From contig NZ_VSEY01000077.1 in assembly GCF_008086045.1 (NCBI RefSeq), positions 1-36,875 of the forward strand: DNA of 36,875 nucleotides, written 5' to 3'. The notes under the pieces were generated by a model. That model did not search any database and was not told the DNA's origin. It saw only the letters and a program-made list of their open reading frames with translations. The position numbers were made by a program, and so were the translations under genes. Shown piece after piece: positions 16,282-24,187 of the stretch (position 1 is the first letter of the stretch; the number at the start of each line of letters is the position of its first letter). The DNA is from Nonomuraea sp. PA05 (GTDB lineage Bacteria; Actinomycetota; Actinomycetes; Streptosporangiales; Streptosporangiaceae).

Positions 16282-17913
16282 TCAGGCCTTCTCGACGTCC
16301 GCCCAGTTGATCTGGTTGAGCAGGTTGAGCTTGACGTTCTTGACCTTGGTGGAGTGCCCGAAGTTGCTGCGGTAGAAGTACACCGGGATGTACGGGAGCT
16401 CCTTCAGCAGGATGTCGTCGGCCTGCTGGTAGAACTTCTGGCCCTCGGCCGCGTCGGTGGCCTGGTCACCCTTGGCCACCAGATCGTCGAACTCCTTGTT
16501 GGAGTACCCGCCGTAGTTCGAACCAGTGCCGATGGCGCCGGTGCCGAAGATCGGCGTCAGGTAGTTCTCGGCCGCCGGGTAGTCGATGGACCAGCCCATG
16601 CGGAACAGGCCCTTGTACTCCTTGGCGTCCAGGGCGTCCAGGATGCCCTGGAACTTCTCGAACGGCTTGGGCGCGACCTCGATGCCGAGGTTGGCACGGA
16701 GGTTGTTGGCGACGGCCTCGATCCACTCCTTGTGACCACCGTCGGCGTTGTAGCCGAGCTCGATGCTCTTGGGACCGCCGGCGCTCTCGTACAGCTTCTT
16801 GGCCTCGGCCGGGTTGTACGTGCACGCCGTGCAGGCACCCTGGCGGTAGCCGGGGATGGCCGGGTTGATGAAGTCGTCGGCCGGGGAGCGGGTGCCCGAG
16901 AAGACCGTGTCGGAGATCGTCTTCCTGTCGATGGCCATCGAGATGGCCTTGCGGACGTCGACGTTCTCGAACTCCTTGTTGTACTTCAGCGGGATGCCGA
17001 TGTAGCCGATGGAGGCGTCGGGCTCGTCGAAGTACCGGTCGCCGAGCACCTGCTTGGCGGTCGAGATGGCCGTGGCGGGCAGCGAGTCGTGGATGTCCAG
17101 GTTCTCGGCCTGGAGGTCGTTCCACGCGGTCTCGGAGCTCGTGTAGACCTTGAACTGCAGCTTGGTCCAGCCGGTCGGCTTCTTGCCGGGGAACTTGTCG
17201 TACACCGACAGCTCGATGGTCGGGTCGGTGCCCTTCTTGTACGGCTTGTCCAGCTTGAACATGCCCTGGCCGATCGGCTTCTCACCGTAGGCCGGAGCGA
17301 GCTTGCCGTCGGAGCCGATCGCCGAGGCGGGCATCGGGTAGAACGCGGTGTACCCCAGCATCGTCTTGAACTGGGAGAACGGCGCGGTGAGCGTGACCTC
17401 CAGCGTCGTGTCGTCCACGACCTTGAGGCCCTTCATCTCCTTGGCCGTCGGCGTCTTGCCCTCACCCGGGTGCACGTCGGTGTAGCCGTCGACGCGCCCG
17501 AAGAAGTAGGACGAGCTCATGGCGTTGTCCTGGAGAGCGGCGAAGTTCCACGCGCGAGCGTAGTCCTCGGCCTTCACCGGAGTGCCGTCGTGCCAGGTGT
17601 ACGACTTCAGCTTGATCGTCCAGACCTTGCTGTCCGTCGTGGTGATGGACTCGGCGGCCTCCTCGACCGGCTGCTTGTTCTCGTCGTACTTCACGAGCGG
17701 CGAGAACACCGCGGCGAGCACCTCGGCGCCTTCAGTCTCCGTGGTGTCCTGCGGATACAGCATCTTCTGGGGCTCACCGACCTCCATGCGGACCGGCGTT
17801 TCACCGCCTGCGGCAGTGCCACCGTTGTCCGAGGCACCGCCGCCACACGCGGCAACCGCGAGGGCGAGCAGCGCGGTACCGGCGACGATCCGTGCGCCCT
17901 TAGTAACACGCAT
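16282..17913 (-). CDS. dppA: Oligopeptide/dipeptide ABC transporter substrate-binding lipoprotein
   Basis: This 543-residue SBP_bac_5-family protein has a lipoprotein signal peptide with lipobox LAVAAC (modified Cys23) and a Gly/Ser/Thr linker, then the large binding domain. Typical blocks are AEVLAAVFSPLVKYDENKQ, VKAEDYARAWNFA and VRKAISMAIDRKTI. It is lipid-anchored on the outer face of the membrane and delivers peptide or a similar ligand to DppBC. GGGAGGA precedes the ATG by about 12 nt. It is the first gene of the importer operon, with a long (about 490 bp) upstream region shared with the divergent exporter genes. Confidence 0.93.
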   Translation of the reverse strand: MRVTKGARIVAGTALLALAVAACGGGASDNGGTAAGGETPVRMEVGEPQKMLYPQDTTETEGAEVLAAVFSPLVKYDENKQPVEEAAESITTTDSKVWTIKLKSYTWHDGTPVKAEDYARAWNFAALQDNAMSSSYFFGRVDGYTDVHPGEGKTPTAKEMKGLKVVDDTTLEVTLTAPFSQFKTMLGYTAFYPMPASAIGSDGKLAPAYGEKPIGQGMFKLDKPYKKGTDPTIELSVYDKFPGKKPTGWTKLQFKVYTSSETAWNDLQAENLDIHDSLPATAISTAKQVLGDRYFDEPDASIGYIGIPLKYNKEFENVDVRKAISMAIDRKTISDTVFSGTRSPADDFINPAIPGYRQGACTACTYNPAEAKKLYESAGGPKSIELGYNADGGHKEWIEAVANNLRANLGIEVAPKPFEKFQGILDALDAKEYKGLFRMGWSIDYPAAENYLTPIFGTGAIGTGSNYGGYSNKEFDDLVAKGDQATDAAEGQKFYQQADDILLKELPYIPVYFYRSNFGHSTKVKNVKLNLLNQINWADVEKA

Positions 17914-18399
17914 GGTGAAAGAAATCCTCCCTCTACAGGTGGGCGCCTAGCGCTGAGCTGCGGTGATCTTGAGCAGCCTGACGGGGAGTTCCTGGTATCC
18001 CCCCGGATTTGGCTGACATGGTCAAACCAGCCGACGCCCTGCCAGTCGATCGCGACTATCCCTCACTACTTGCCACCAGCGAGTCTCTGGCGCGTTGCAG
18101 TTCGGTCACACGTGTGCCAATCCAGCGTCACAGACATTTGACCCCACGCGGAGCAAACAGTACAAATCCACCTCTACGGGTTCAGCCTGGACGTGAACAG
18201 TCGATGAAAAATACCCCCTACACGACACTGCTCGCGCCTCCGCCACCACGCCCCGGCCCGCTGGGCTACGGTTGAGCAGGTCTTGACGACGCCTTGGAAC
18301 CCAGGCGTCAGAAGACTCCGTCCAACAGTCTGTCCAACTGTCTGCCGTCAACTCGTACGACAGGCACCCCACCGACCGGGATCCAATAGAGTCCTTGCC
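17914..18399. other. Divergent intergenic region, dppA / polysaccharide exporter
   Basis: No gene is seen in these 486 bp. They hold the perfect palindrome CACACGTGTG (18107-18116) and a 12-bp tandem repeat GTCCAACAGTCT / GTCCAACTGTCT (18320-18343) about 57 bp before the exporter start. TAGAGT (18387-18392) is a possible -10 for the exporter but lacks a clear -35. The dppA promoter could not be placed with confidence. Confidence 0.5.
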
Positions 18400-19335
18400 A
18401 TGAGCCAGCCGGAATCCGCTGTCGCGGACGCCCAGGCGGGCGGCCGAAGCGGGCAGGAGCCGCTGGCCAAGCTCGCCAAGAGATACGGGCTTCGCCGTGC
18501 CATCGCGCGGCCGAGGTTCTCCGTCTACCTGCGCCTGCTGTGGCAGCGCCGCCACTTCATCCTGACGTACGCGACCTCGCGCAACACCACGAAGTACTCC
18601 AGCTCCGCGCTCGGGCAGCTCTGGCAGGTGCTGACCCCGCTGCTCAACGCCGGCATCTACTTCGTGATGTTCGGCATCATCCTGGGCGGCGGCAAGGATG
18701 TCCAGAACTACCCGGCGTTCCTGCTGACCGGGATGTTCATCTTCACCTTCACCCAGCGCACGGTCACCGCGGGCGCGAAGTCGATCTCCGGCAACCTGTC
18801 GATGATCAGGGCCCTGCACTTCCCCAGGGCCTCGCTCCCGCTGGCGTACACGATCCAGGAGCTGCAGCAACTGGCCATCTCCATGGGCGTGCTGCTGGTC
18901 CTCGTGGTGGTCACGGGCGAATGGCCCACCTGGTACTGGCTCATGATCCCGGTGGTGCTGCTCCTGCAGACGCTGTTCAACATCGGGGCCGGCCTGGTGA
19001 TGGCCAGGCTGGGCGCCCAGATGCGCGACCTCAACCAGTTGCTGCCGTTCATCACCCGCACCTGGCTCTACGCCTCCGGCGTCTTCTTCGTGATCCAGGC
19101 CAAGGTCGTGGGGTCCGCGGGGCTGCCGCAGTGGGTGGCCGACCTGATGTACCTCAACCCGGCGGCTTCCTACATCGAGTGGATGCGCGAGATTCTCATC
19201 CCGAGCTACAACACCACCCATGGCCACCACCCGCCGACGATGGTGTTGGTGTCATGCGTATTCTGGGCGGTGTTCGCACTCGGCTTCGGCTTCTGGTACT
19301 TCTGGCGGTCCGAGGAGAGGTACGGGCGTGGCTGA
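18400..19335 (+). CDS. ABC-2 type polysaccharide/teichoic-acid export permease (TagG/Wzm-like)
   Basis: This 311-residue membrane protein has about six helices in the ABC2_membrane layout and a cytosolic basic N-terminus (RYGLRRAIARPRFSVYLRLL). The motif SSALGQLWQVLTPLLNAGIY is characteristic of polysaccharide and teichoic-acid exporters. The ATG at 18400 follows CCTTGCC without a clear ribosome binding site, and upstream in-frame codons are not conserved-looking. It overlaps its ATPase by 8 bp. No glycosyltransferases are nearby, so the exported glycan (wall teichoic acid, arabinogalactan-type or O-antigen-like) is unknown. Confidence 0.88.
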   Translation: MSQPESAVADAQAGGRSGQEPLAKLAKRYGLRRAIARPRFSVYLRLLWQRRHFILTYATSRNTTKYSSSALGQLWQVLTPLLNAGIYFVMFGIILGGGKDVQNYPAFLLTGMFIFTFTQRTVTAGAKSISGNLSMIRALHFPRASLPLAYTIQELQQLAISMGVLLVLVVVTGEWPTWYWLMIPVVLLLQTLFNIGAGLVMARLGAQMRDLNQLLPFITRTWLYASGVFFVIQAKVVGSAGLPQWVADLMYLNPAASYIEWMREILIPSYNTTHGHHPPTMVLVSCVFWAVFALGFGFWYFWRSEERYGRG

Positions 19336-20194
19336 ACTGACCAAGGAGCTGTCACAGGTGAAGGGCGACAAGCCCGCCGACCCCGGCAAGGATGTGAGAG
19401 TGCATCCCAACCCGGAGCCCCCGGGCAAGCGGCCCCTCGACGTACCCACAGGCACTCCCACCGTCATCGTCGACGATCTGCACATCGTCTACCGCGTCTA
19501 CGGGGCCGCCTCCGACGCCGAGAAGGGCAACGCGGTCAACGCCCTCACGCGCATACTCAAGCGCCAGGGCAGGCCGCAGATGAAGGAGGTGCACGCCGTC
19601 AAGGGCGTGACCTTCGTGGCCTACCACGGCGACGCCATCGGCATCGTGGGGCGCAACGGCTCCGGCAAGTCCACTCTGCTGCGCGCCATCGCGGGCCTGC
19701 TGCCCCCGCACAAGGGCGCCGTCTACACCGACGGGCAGCCCTCGCTGCTGGGCGTCAACGCGGCCCTGATGCGCGAGCTGACCGGTGAGCGCAACATCGT
19801 CCTCGGCTGCTACGCCATGGGCATGACGCCCGCCGAGGTCAAGGAGAAGTACCAGGAGATCGTCGACTTCTCCGGCATCGACGAGTTCGTGCAGCTCCCG
19901 ATGTCCACCTACTCCTCCGGCATGGGCGCCCGCCTGCGCTTCGCCATCTCCTCGGCCAAGACCCACGACGTCCTGCTCATCGACGAGGCACTGGCGACGG
20001 GCGACCGGGAGTTCCGCAAGAAGAGCGAGGAGCGCATCCGCCAGATCCGCGAGTCGGCCGGCACGGTGTTCCTCGTGGCGCACGATCTGCGGGTGATCGA
20101 GCAGACGTGCAACCGGGTGATCTGGCTGCACAAGGGCAAGATCAAAATGGATGGCGACCCGAAGGAAGTCATCGCCGCCTACAATAAGGGCTGA
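19328..20194 (+). CDS. ABC-type polysaccharide/teichoic-acid export ATPase (TagH/Wzt-like)
   Basis: This 288-residue ATPase has Walker A GRNGSGKST, signature YSSGMGARLRF and Walker B DVLLIDEALATGD, the last being typical of the TagH/Wzt/RfbB group. About 45 polar residues precede the ATPase core. The GTG at 19328 has GGAGAGG upstream and overlaps the permease stop by 8 bp. It lacks the C-terminal carbohydrate-binding domain found in some Wzt proteins, so substrate recognition by this subunit is not indicated. Confidence 0.9.
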   Translation: MAELTKELSQVKGDKPADPGKDVRVHPNPEPPGKRPLDVPTGTPTVIVDDLHIVYRVYGAASDAEKGNAVNALTRILKRQGRPQMKEVHAVKGVTFVAYHGDAIGIVGRNGSGKSTLLRAIAGLLPPHKGAVYTDGQPSLLGVNAALMRELTGERNIVLGCYAMGMTPAEVKEKYQEIVDFSGIDEFVQLPMSTYSSGMGARLRFAISSAKTHDVLLIDEALATGDREFRKKSEERIRQIRESAGTVFLVAHDLRVIEQTCNRVIWLHKGKIKMDGDPKEVIAAYNKG

Positions 20195-20369
20195 CTTATA
20201 CTTTACGCGCTGCCGCGGTTCGCCACCCTGCGCACTTCGGCTGACGGCCCTCCAGGAAACGGCCTCTGACCCTTCAGTGGCGGGCCGCCGTTACGCGAGC
20301 CCATGTGGGCCGAGTTCCGTGGTTATTCGATCTTGTGTGCGAAACAGCTGCGACCGAAGGGGCCAACGA

Positions 20370-20399
20370 CTGACAGCGCGCCAGCTGTTCCGATAGGAT
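20370..20399 (+). promoter_or_regulatory. Promoter of the 57-codon gene
   Basis: CTGACA (20370-20375), an 18-bp spacer and TAGGAT (20394-20399) form a good sigma-70-type promoter. The predicted start point is about 20406, inside the palindrome at 20399-20416. Confidence 0.6.
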
Positions 20400-20416
20400 T
20401 CGAACGTCGATTCGAA
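20399..20416. promoter_or_regulatory. Candidate LexA (SOS) box
   Basis: TTCGAACGTCGATTCGAA is a near-palindrome matching the actinobacterial SOS box TCGAAC-N4-GTTCGA with a single mismatch (ATTCGA in the right arm). It lies directly downstream of a -10 element, an ideal position for repression. Confidence 0.6.
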
Positions 20417-20429
20417 CCAGGGAACGGTG

Positions 20430-20603
20430 ATGGAGTGGGGGCGCGCGATGGGAGAGCTTGCGGCCGCGATTGACCACCTGGCCGTCGAGGATGTGACCGA
20501 GATTCCGCGTATGCAGCTCGCCGAGCAGCTTCTCGAACTGCACTGGCAGATGGCGAGATTGCAGGCCCAGATCGCTCGCCGTACAGGCGTTCGCCTGCCC
20601 TGA
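20430..20603 (+). CDS. Small 57-residue protein, similar to the N-terminus of 13E12/DUF222 HNH proteins
   Basis: The frame starts MEWGRAMGELAAAIDHLAV, contains a helical segment LAEQLLELHWQMARLQAQIA and ends GVRLP. It starts at an ATG preceded by AGGGAA at 6 nt, downstream of a good promoter and a LexA-box-like palindrome. The pattern of a short acidic stretch followed by a long amphipathic helix ending in ARR resembles the N-terminal part of 13E12-repeat (DUF222-HNH) proteins, several of which are LexA-controlled in mycobacteria. It may be a truncated relic of such a gene or a genuine small DNA-damage-induced protein. No catalytic HNH domain follows. Similarity is from memory and weak. Confidence 0.55.
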   Translation: MEWGRAMGELAAAIDHLAVEDVTEIPRMQLAEQLLELHWQMARLQAQIARRTGVRLP

Positions 20604-20617
20604 GGCCCGTTGGCATG

Positions 20618-20651
20618 AAAAAGCCACCGACCCCGGGGTGGGGCCGGTGGC
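20618..20651 (-). terminator. Hairpin terminator (minus strand, possibly bidirectional)
   Basis: GCCACCG (20623-20629) pairs with CGGTGGC (20645-20651), with an inner ACCCC/GGGGT hairpin. On the minus strand the stem is followed directly by TTTTT. It also lies 20 bp after the 57-codon gene and could stop plus-strand transcription. Confidence 0.65.
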
Positions 20652-21335
20652 GGGGTGGGCGGGGTGCCGCTGCCCTGCAGTGGCGGCGCCTCGCGTACCC
20701 CGGGGCTAGGGCGCGTCCGCCCGGGCCCGGCGTGAGCCCGCCCGTTCACGGCGGCGGGCTCTCAACCTACGCGCGTCAGTGCCCCGGGCGCCCGGCACCT
20801 TGAGGGCGCCCGGATGGCCTGCCGCGTCAGTGCGACGGCGTCCCGATCGAGACCTCCGGCCACCGGCCGAGTGATGCTCGGATCTCCGGTGAGGAGGGCC
20901 CGGGTCAGGGGATCCCCAGACCTCACGTGGAACGACGGGCCCTTGTGGGGAACCCCGTAGCTCCGGGCGGACCGAGCCCGTTGGAGGGCGGCGCCCGGTC
21001 GGGGGAATGCCGTCAGGGGACTGCTGGGGCGAGCGAGCGAGCCGCCCAGTCACCGCCAGGGCCGGTGCCCGGGTGTCGGCACCTGTGACACCCGCGAACC
21101 GTCCTGCCGGTTCCTCGGCCGGCCGCGCTCGTCAGCGCCTCCATCACGGTCCAGTCGCGAACCTGAGGGTCGCGCCCAGGGGCCGCGCCCGTCCATCAGC
21201 CCGGATTGTCGCGTTCCAGGTCACCGGCCCAGATCTCGCGCCTAGCCGCGAAACAGGGAGAGTGCCCGGCCACGAAAACCCAGGTGTGTCCGGCCGCGTT
21301 TCTAGGAGTGCCTGGTCGCGAGCCCAGAAAGGCGA
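20652..21335. other. Unassigned GC-rich, repeat- and hairpin-rich region
   Basis: About 680 bp without a convincing gene. It contains the direct repeats CGCGTCAGTGC (20772-20782, 20823-20833) and GGGCGCCCGG (twice, around 20785-20812), several short palindromes such as GGGGATCCCC, and degenerate repeats near its right end. It is bounded on the left by a minus-strand terminator. I see no tRNA, RNase P or tmRNA signature. Confidence 0.4.
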
Positions 21336-21347
21336 CTAGTCGCGGAC
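21241..21347. repeat. Degenerate tandem repeat, unit about 24 bp
   Basis: Successive segments at 21241-21265, 21266-21289, 21290-21311, 21312-21335 and a partial one to 21347 share a C-Y-R-G-Y-C-G-C-G opening followed by an A/G-rich CCCAGG-like part. The last copy overlaps the stop codon of the secreted-protein gene. Confidence 0.45.
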
Positions 21348-22301
21348 CGCGGAGCCCCGCACCGAGCTCGTCAGCGCGTCGGTGGTCCAGCCGAGGGCGG
21401 TGATCAGGTCGCTGTAGGCGCCGGCGGTCTGCACGCCGCGCGCCTCGACGAAGGCGGATGTGTCCTGCACGAGCGGGGCGAGCTCGTCCATGGCGGCGGC
21501 CTGGGAGGTGGCGGGCAGCGCCTCGACGACCGGAGCCATCTCGGCGGGCGTCACCTGCCCGATCGCGGGGGCGAGCTGGCGGCCCGCGCTGTGCGGCAGG
21601 GCCAGCCAGGTCGCCTGGGTGACGCCGCCCAGCAGGGCGTCGGCGGAGAAGGAGCCGAGGCCCGAGGAGCCGCTCGCCATCGACTTGGCCGTGGCGCCGC
21701 TGCCCGAGACGGGCAGCAGGTTGGCGCCGCTCAGCGTGCCGACGGTGCGCTCGACGGACGAGCCGACCGTGCCGGCCACGCCGCCGCCCAGGACGTCGCC
21801 CTGGCTCGTGGCCGTGCTCTGACCCTGCTTGCCGCCCTTGACCGAGGGCGTGGCCATGCGCGAGGCGCCCAGCAGGGGCAGGGACTCGGTCAGGCCGCCC
21901 CCGCCGAGCGGGACGCTGCTGATGCTGCTGAGGATGGGCGACAGCTCGGGTATCGGGCCGCCGCTGGCGGTGACGTCCTCGGCCGCGTTGGCCGTGGTGC
22001 CGGTCTCCGCCTGGTTCTCGCTGGCCATGTCGCGCTCGAGCTCCGACATCTGGCCGCCCTGCTGGGCGCCGGACTTGGCGGTGCCGCCGAGCGCGCCGAG
22101 CAGGCCCCCGCCACCGCCGATCAGGCTGCTCAGCAGCCCACCGAGGGGGTCGGCGCCGGCAATGGTGCCTCCGCCCAGGCCGTCGACAGGCGCGTGCTTG
22201 GCGGACTCGTATTGAACTTCGGCTTGCGCTGGCACGGCCATGGCCGCCGCCGCCAAACCGAATGCTGTGACGGCCAGCGCCGTCTTGACTACTCGATTCA
22301 T
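21336..22301 (-). CDS. Gly/Ala/Ser-rich secreted protein, unknown
   Basis: This 321-residue protein has a textbook signal peptide (MNRVVKTALAVTAFGLAAAA, cleavage likely after PAQA at about residue 27). The mature chain is low-complexity, with a glycine stretch (GGLLSSLIGGGGGLLGALGG, about 54-73), many Ser/Thr-Gly segments and no cysteine. It has no recognisable domain. GGGAAGG lies 5 nt before the ATG. Composition suggests a cell-wall or matrix protein; that is inference. Its stop codon overlaps the degenerate repeats that extend downstream. Confidence 0.75.
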   Translation of the reverse strand: MNRVVKTALAVTAFGLAAAAMAVPAQAEVQYESAKHAPVDGLGGGTIAGADPLGGLLSSLIGGGGGLLGALGGTAKSGAQQGGQMSELERDMASENQAETGTTANAAEDVTASGGPIPELSPILSSISSVPLGGGGLTESLPLLGASRMATPSVKGGKQGQSTATSQGDVLGGGVAGTVGSSVERTVGTLSGANLLPVSGSGATAKSMASGSSGLGSFSADALLGGVTQATWLALPHSAGRQLAPAIGQVTPAEMAPVVEALPATSQAAAMDELAPLVQDTSAFVEARGVQTAGAYSDLITALGWTTDALTSSVRGSAVRD

Positions 22302-22691
22302 GATTGCCTTCCCGGCTCGTGATCGATCGCTCTCGAATGCGGTGGAAATGCGAATCGATAACCCCCGTATGCCGTTGCGGACGCGCTATGGGCACCACAC
22401 GAAGCGTGTCGCCACGGCTGAGCTACGCAAGCAGTTCTATCACTCGGCTTGATCGACCGCAGGCGCATGAATGCCCATGTAGCAGGGGTTTGCAGCTCGG
22501 TTACCGAGTAAAGGGGGAGTGTTGAGCGGAGAGACAAAACGGGAAATACAAGGGTCTTGTTTCCAATATTGCGCGCGTCTCGCGCAAGAACACAAGAGGC
22601 CCCGACGGCCCGTGAACAAAGGGTCGCGAAAACAAATGTTCACGGGCCGGGGGCCACATTTACCGGTCGCGGTGGACGCGCGCGGCCGGGG
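22302..22691. other. Intergenic region between kamA-like gene and secreted-protein gene
   Basis: These 390 bp hold no convincing gene and are less GC-rich than the flanks. Apart from the terminator at 22598-22655 there are two small hairpins, CTCGG-TTA-CCGAG near 22495 and ACAAG-GGT-CTTGT near 22550. The promoter of the secreted-protein gene must lie here, but I could not fix its elements. Confidence 0.5.
22598..22655 (-). terminator. Terminator of the KamA-family gene
   Basis: GGCCCGTGAACA (22607-22618) pairs exactly with 22637-22648 and extends by one more pair. A second outer helix, GGCCCC/GGGGCC, flanks it. It lies about 40 bp after the radical-SAM gene stop on the same strand and lacks a U-run. 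Confidence 0.7.
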
Positions 22692-24158
22692 TCAGACGGT
22701 CAGCAGGGCGTCCGCCGTCTCGAACGGGAAACGGTCGGCGAAGGCGGGACGCAGGTCCGTCAGCCAGACGGCGGACGGGTCGTAGCGCGCGAAGAACGGC
22801 CGCCCCACCAGCGATGGGTCGCGGGCCTGGATGAAGTGGAGCAGGAACACCTGTTCCCCGGCGACTTCCATGACGCCGTCCACGCAGACCTTGCCCGGCG
22901 TGGCCGACATGGAGGGCCCGCGCACCGTGCGGCAGAGCCCGGAGACGGCCGAGTAGGCGTCCCTGAAGATCTCGTACGCGCGCGCCAGCGGGACCGCGAA
23001 GTAGTCCTGTGGCCCGGTGTCGCGCTCCACGAACATGTAATAGGGAATCAGCCCCATCCGGAGCTGGCGCCGCCACATGCCCGACCACACGGCCGGGTCG
23101 TCGTTGATGGATCTGATCAGCGGCGCCTGGGTCCTGATCGTGGCCCCGCTGCCGAGAATGCGCTTGACGGCCGATTCGACCAGTGGCGACTCCAGCTCGC
23201 GCGGGTGTGAGAAGTGCGCCATGAAGGCGAGGTTCTTGCCCGACTCGACCACCCGCTCGAACAGGCGGAGCGTGTCGTCGGCGTCGGGGTCGGTGGTGAA
23301 GCGCTGCGGCCAGTAGGCCAGCGCCTTGGTGCCGATCCTGATGGATTCGAGCTGTTCGAGCTCCAGCAGCGGCTCGATGTAGCGGCTGATCACCGGCTCG
23401 CCCATGATCATGGCGTCGCCGCCGGTGATCAGCACGCTGGTGACCTCGGGATGCCGGCGAATGTAGCCGACCATCTGCTCGATGTCGTCGGAGGCGAACT
23501 TGAGGTCGGCGTCGCCGACGAACTGCGCCCAGCGGAAGCAGTAGGTGCAGTAGGCGTGACAGGTCTGCCCCTGTTTAGGGAAGATCAGCACTGTTTCCGC
23601 ATATTTATGCTGCATCCCCGGAACGGGCTCGTCGCCGATCTTCGGGACGTTGAGCTCCTTCTGCCCCGCCGGATGCGGGTTGAGCTGTGCGCGTACGCGG
23701 TTCGCCTCGGCCTGGATCTCGGCGTTCGGCGCCTCCGCCTTCAGCAGGTCGGCCAGCCTGGCCACGTCCGCCGCGGGCAGCATGTCCTCCTGCGGGAAGA
23801 CGAGCCGGTATATGGGGTCGTCGGGCGCGGCCGACCAATCTATGAGTTCATCCACGACGTAGGCGTTCGTCCGGAAAGGCAGCACCGTGGCGACGGCGCG
23901 CACCTTCAGGCGCTCGTCGTCCCCCAGCCCCGCACGCTGCAGGAGCTGGTCGAGGTGCTTGGACGTGTACGCCCTGAAGCGTCGCGTGCCTGCCTGGTTC
24001 AAGATCACTAGGCCGTTCCCATCTTTTTTGTTCGATCGGGTGTAAACCTCACGACCCCGTCGCGCGTCTACGGTTCTTAATACCCGGACGCGGCCACCCG
24101 CGTTCGCGGTTCCGCTGGGCTCCAAGTTTTCCTTGAGGTTTGTGGACACTCGCGACAT
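22692..24158 (-). CDS. kamA: KamA-family radical-SAM aminomutase (lysine 2,3-aminomutase-like)
   Basis: This 488-residue protein has the radical-SAM cluster motif CHAYCTYC (C200, C204, C207), followed by the ITGGDAMIM glycine motif and a C-terminal PGK segment (SMSATPGKVCVDG). That segment is a candidate for the PLP-binding lysine of aminomutases. These enzymes use a 4Fe-4S cluster, SAM and PLP to move an amino group from C2 to C3; lysine to beta-lysine is the archetype. The N-terminal 90 residues are longer than in classical KamA. The substrate is not certain; no beta-lysine-using peptide synthetase gene is near. The ATG at 24158 lacks a ribosome binding site and lies only 28 bp from the divergent DUF1707 gene. 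Confidence 0.82.
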   Translation of the reverse strand: MSRVSTNLKENLEPSGTANAGGRVRVLRTVDARRGREVYTRSNKKDGNGLVILNQAGTRRFRAYTSKHLDQLLQRAGLGDDERLKVRAVATVLPFRTNAYVVDELIDWSAAPDDPIYRLVFPQEDMLPAADVARLADLLKAEAPNAEIQAEANRVRAQLNPHPAGQKELNVPKIGDEPVPGMQHKYAETVLIFPKQGQTCHAYCTYCFRWAQFVGDADLKFASDDIEQMVGYIRRHPEVTSVLITGGDAMIMGEPVISRYIEPLLELEQLESIRIGTKALAYWPQRFTTDPDADDTLRLFERVVESGKNLAFMAHFSHPRELESPLVESAVKRILGSGATIRTQAPLIRSINDDPAVWSGMWRRQLRMGLIPYYMFVERDTGPQDYFAVPLARAYEIFRDAYSAVSGLCRTVRGPSMSATPGKVCVDGVMEVAGEQVFLLHFIQARDPSLVGRPFFARYDPSAVWLTDLRPAFADRFPFETADALLTV

Positions 24159-24187
24159 ATCGCGTCAGGGCGTAGACTGACATATCG
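24154..24187. promoter_or_regulatory. Divergent promoter region with GACATATCG direct repeats
   Basis: GACATATCG occurs at 24154-24162 and 24179-24187, overlapping both divergent start codons and 25 bp apart. TAGACT (24173-24178) lies 8 nt before the GTG of the DUF1707 gene and would give a leaderless mRNA. The repeats could be sites for one regulator of both genes. Confidence 0.4.

Noticed and set aside
18283..18399. N-terminal extension of the export permease from 18283
   Set aside because: The extension is Arg/Pro/Cys-rich, covers the 12-bp tandem repeat and probable promoter, and is not part of the family domain.
20399..20425. tRNA T-arm-like GGTTCGAAT on the minus strand
   Set aside because: The flanking bases do not pair into a T stem and no cloverleaf can be formed; the sequence fits a LexA-type palindrome instead.
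20706..21053. 115-codon minus-strand frame in the unassigned region
   Set aside because: Composition is Arg/Pro/Gly-rich without domain or ribosome binding site; more likely non-coding.
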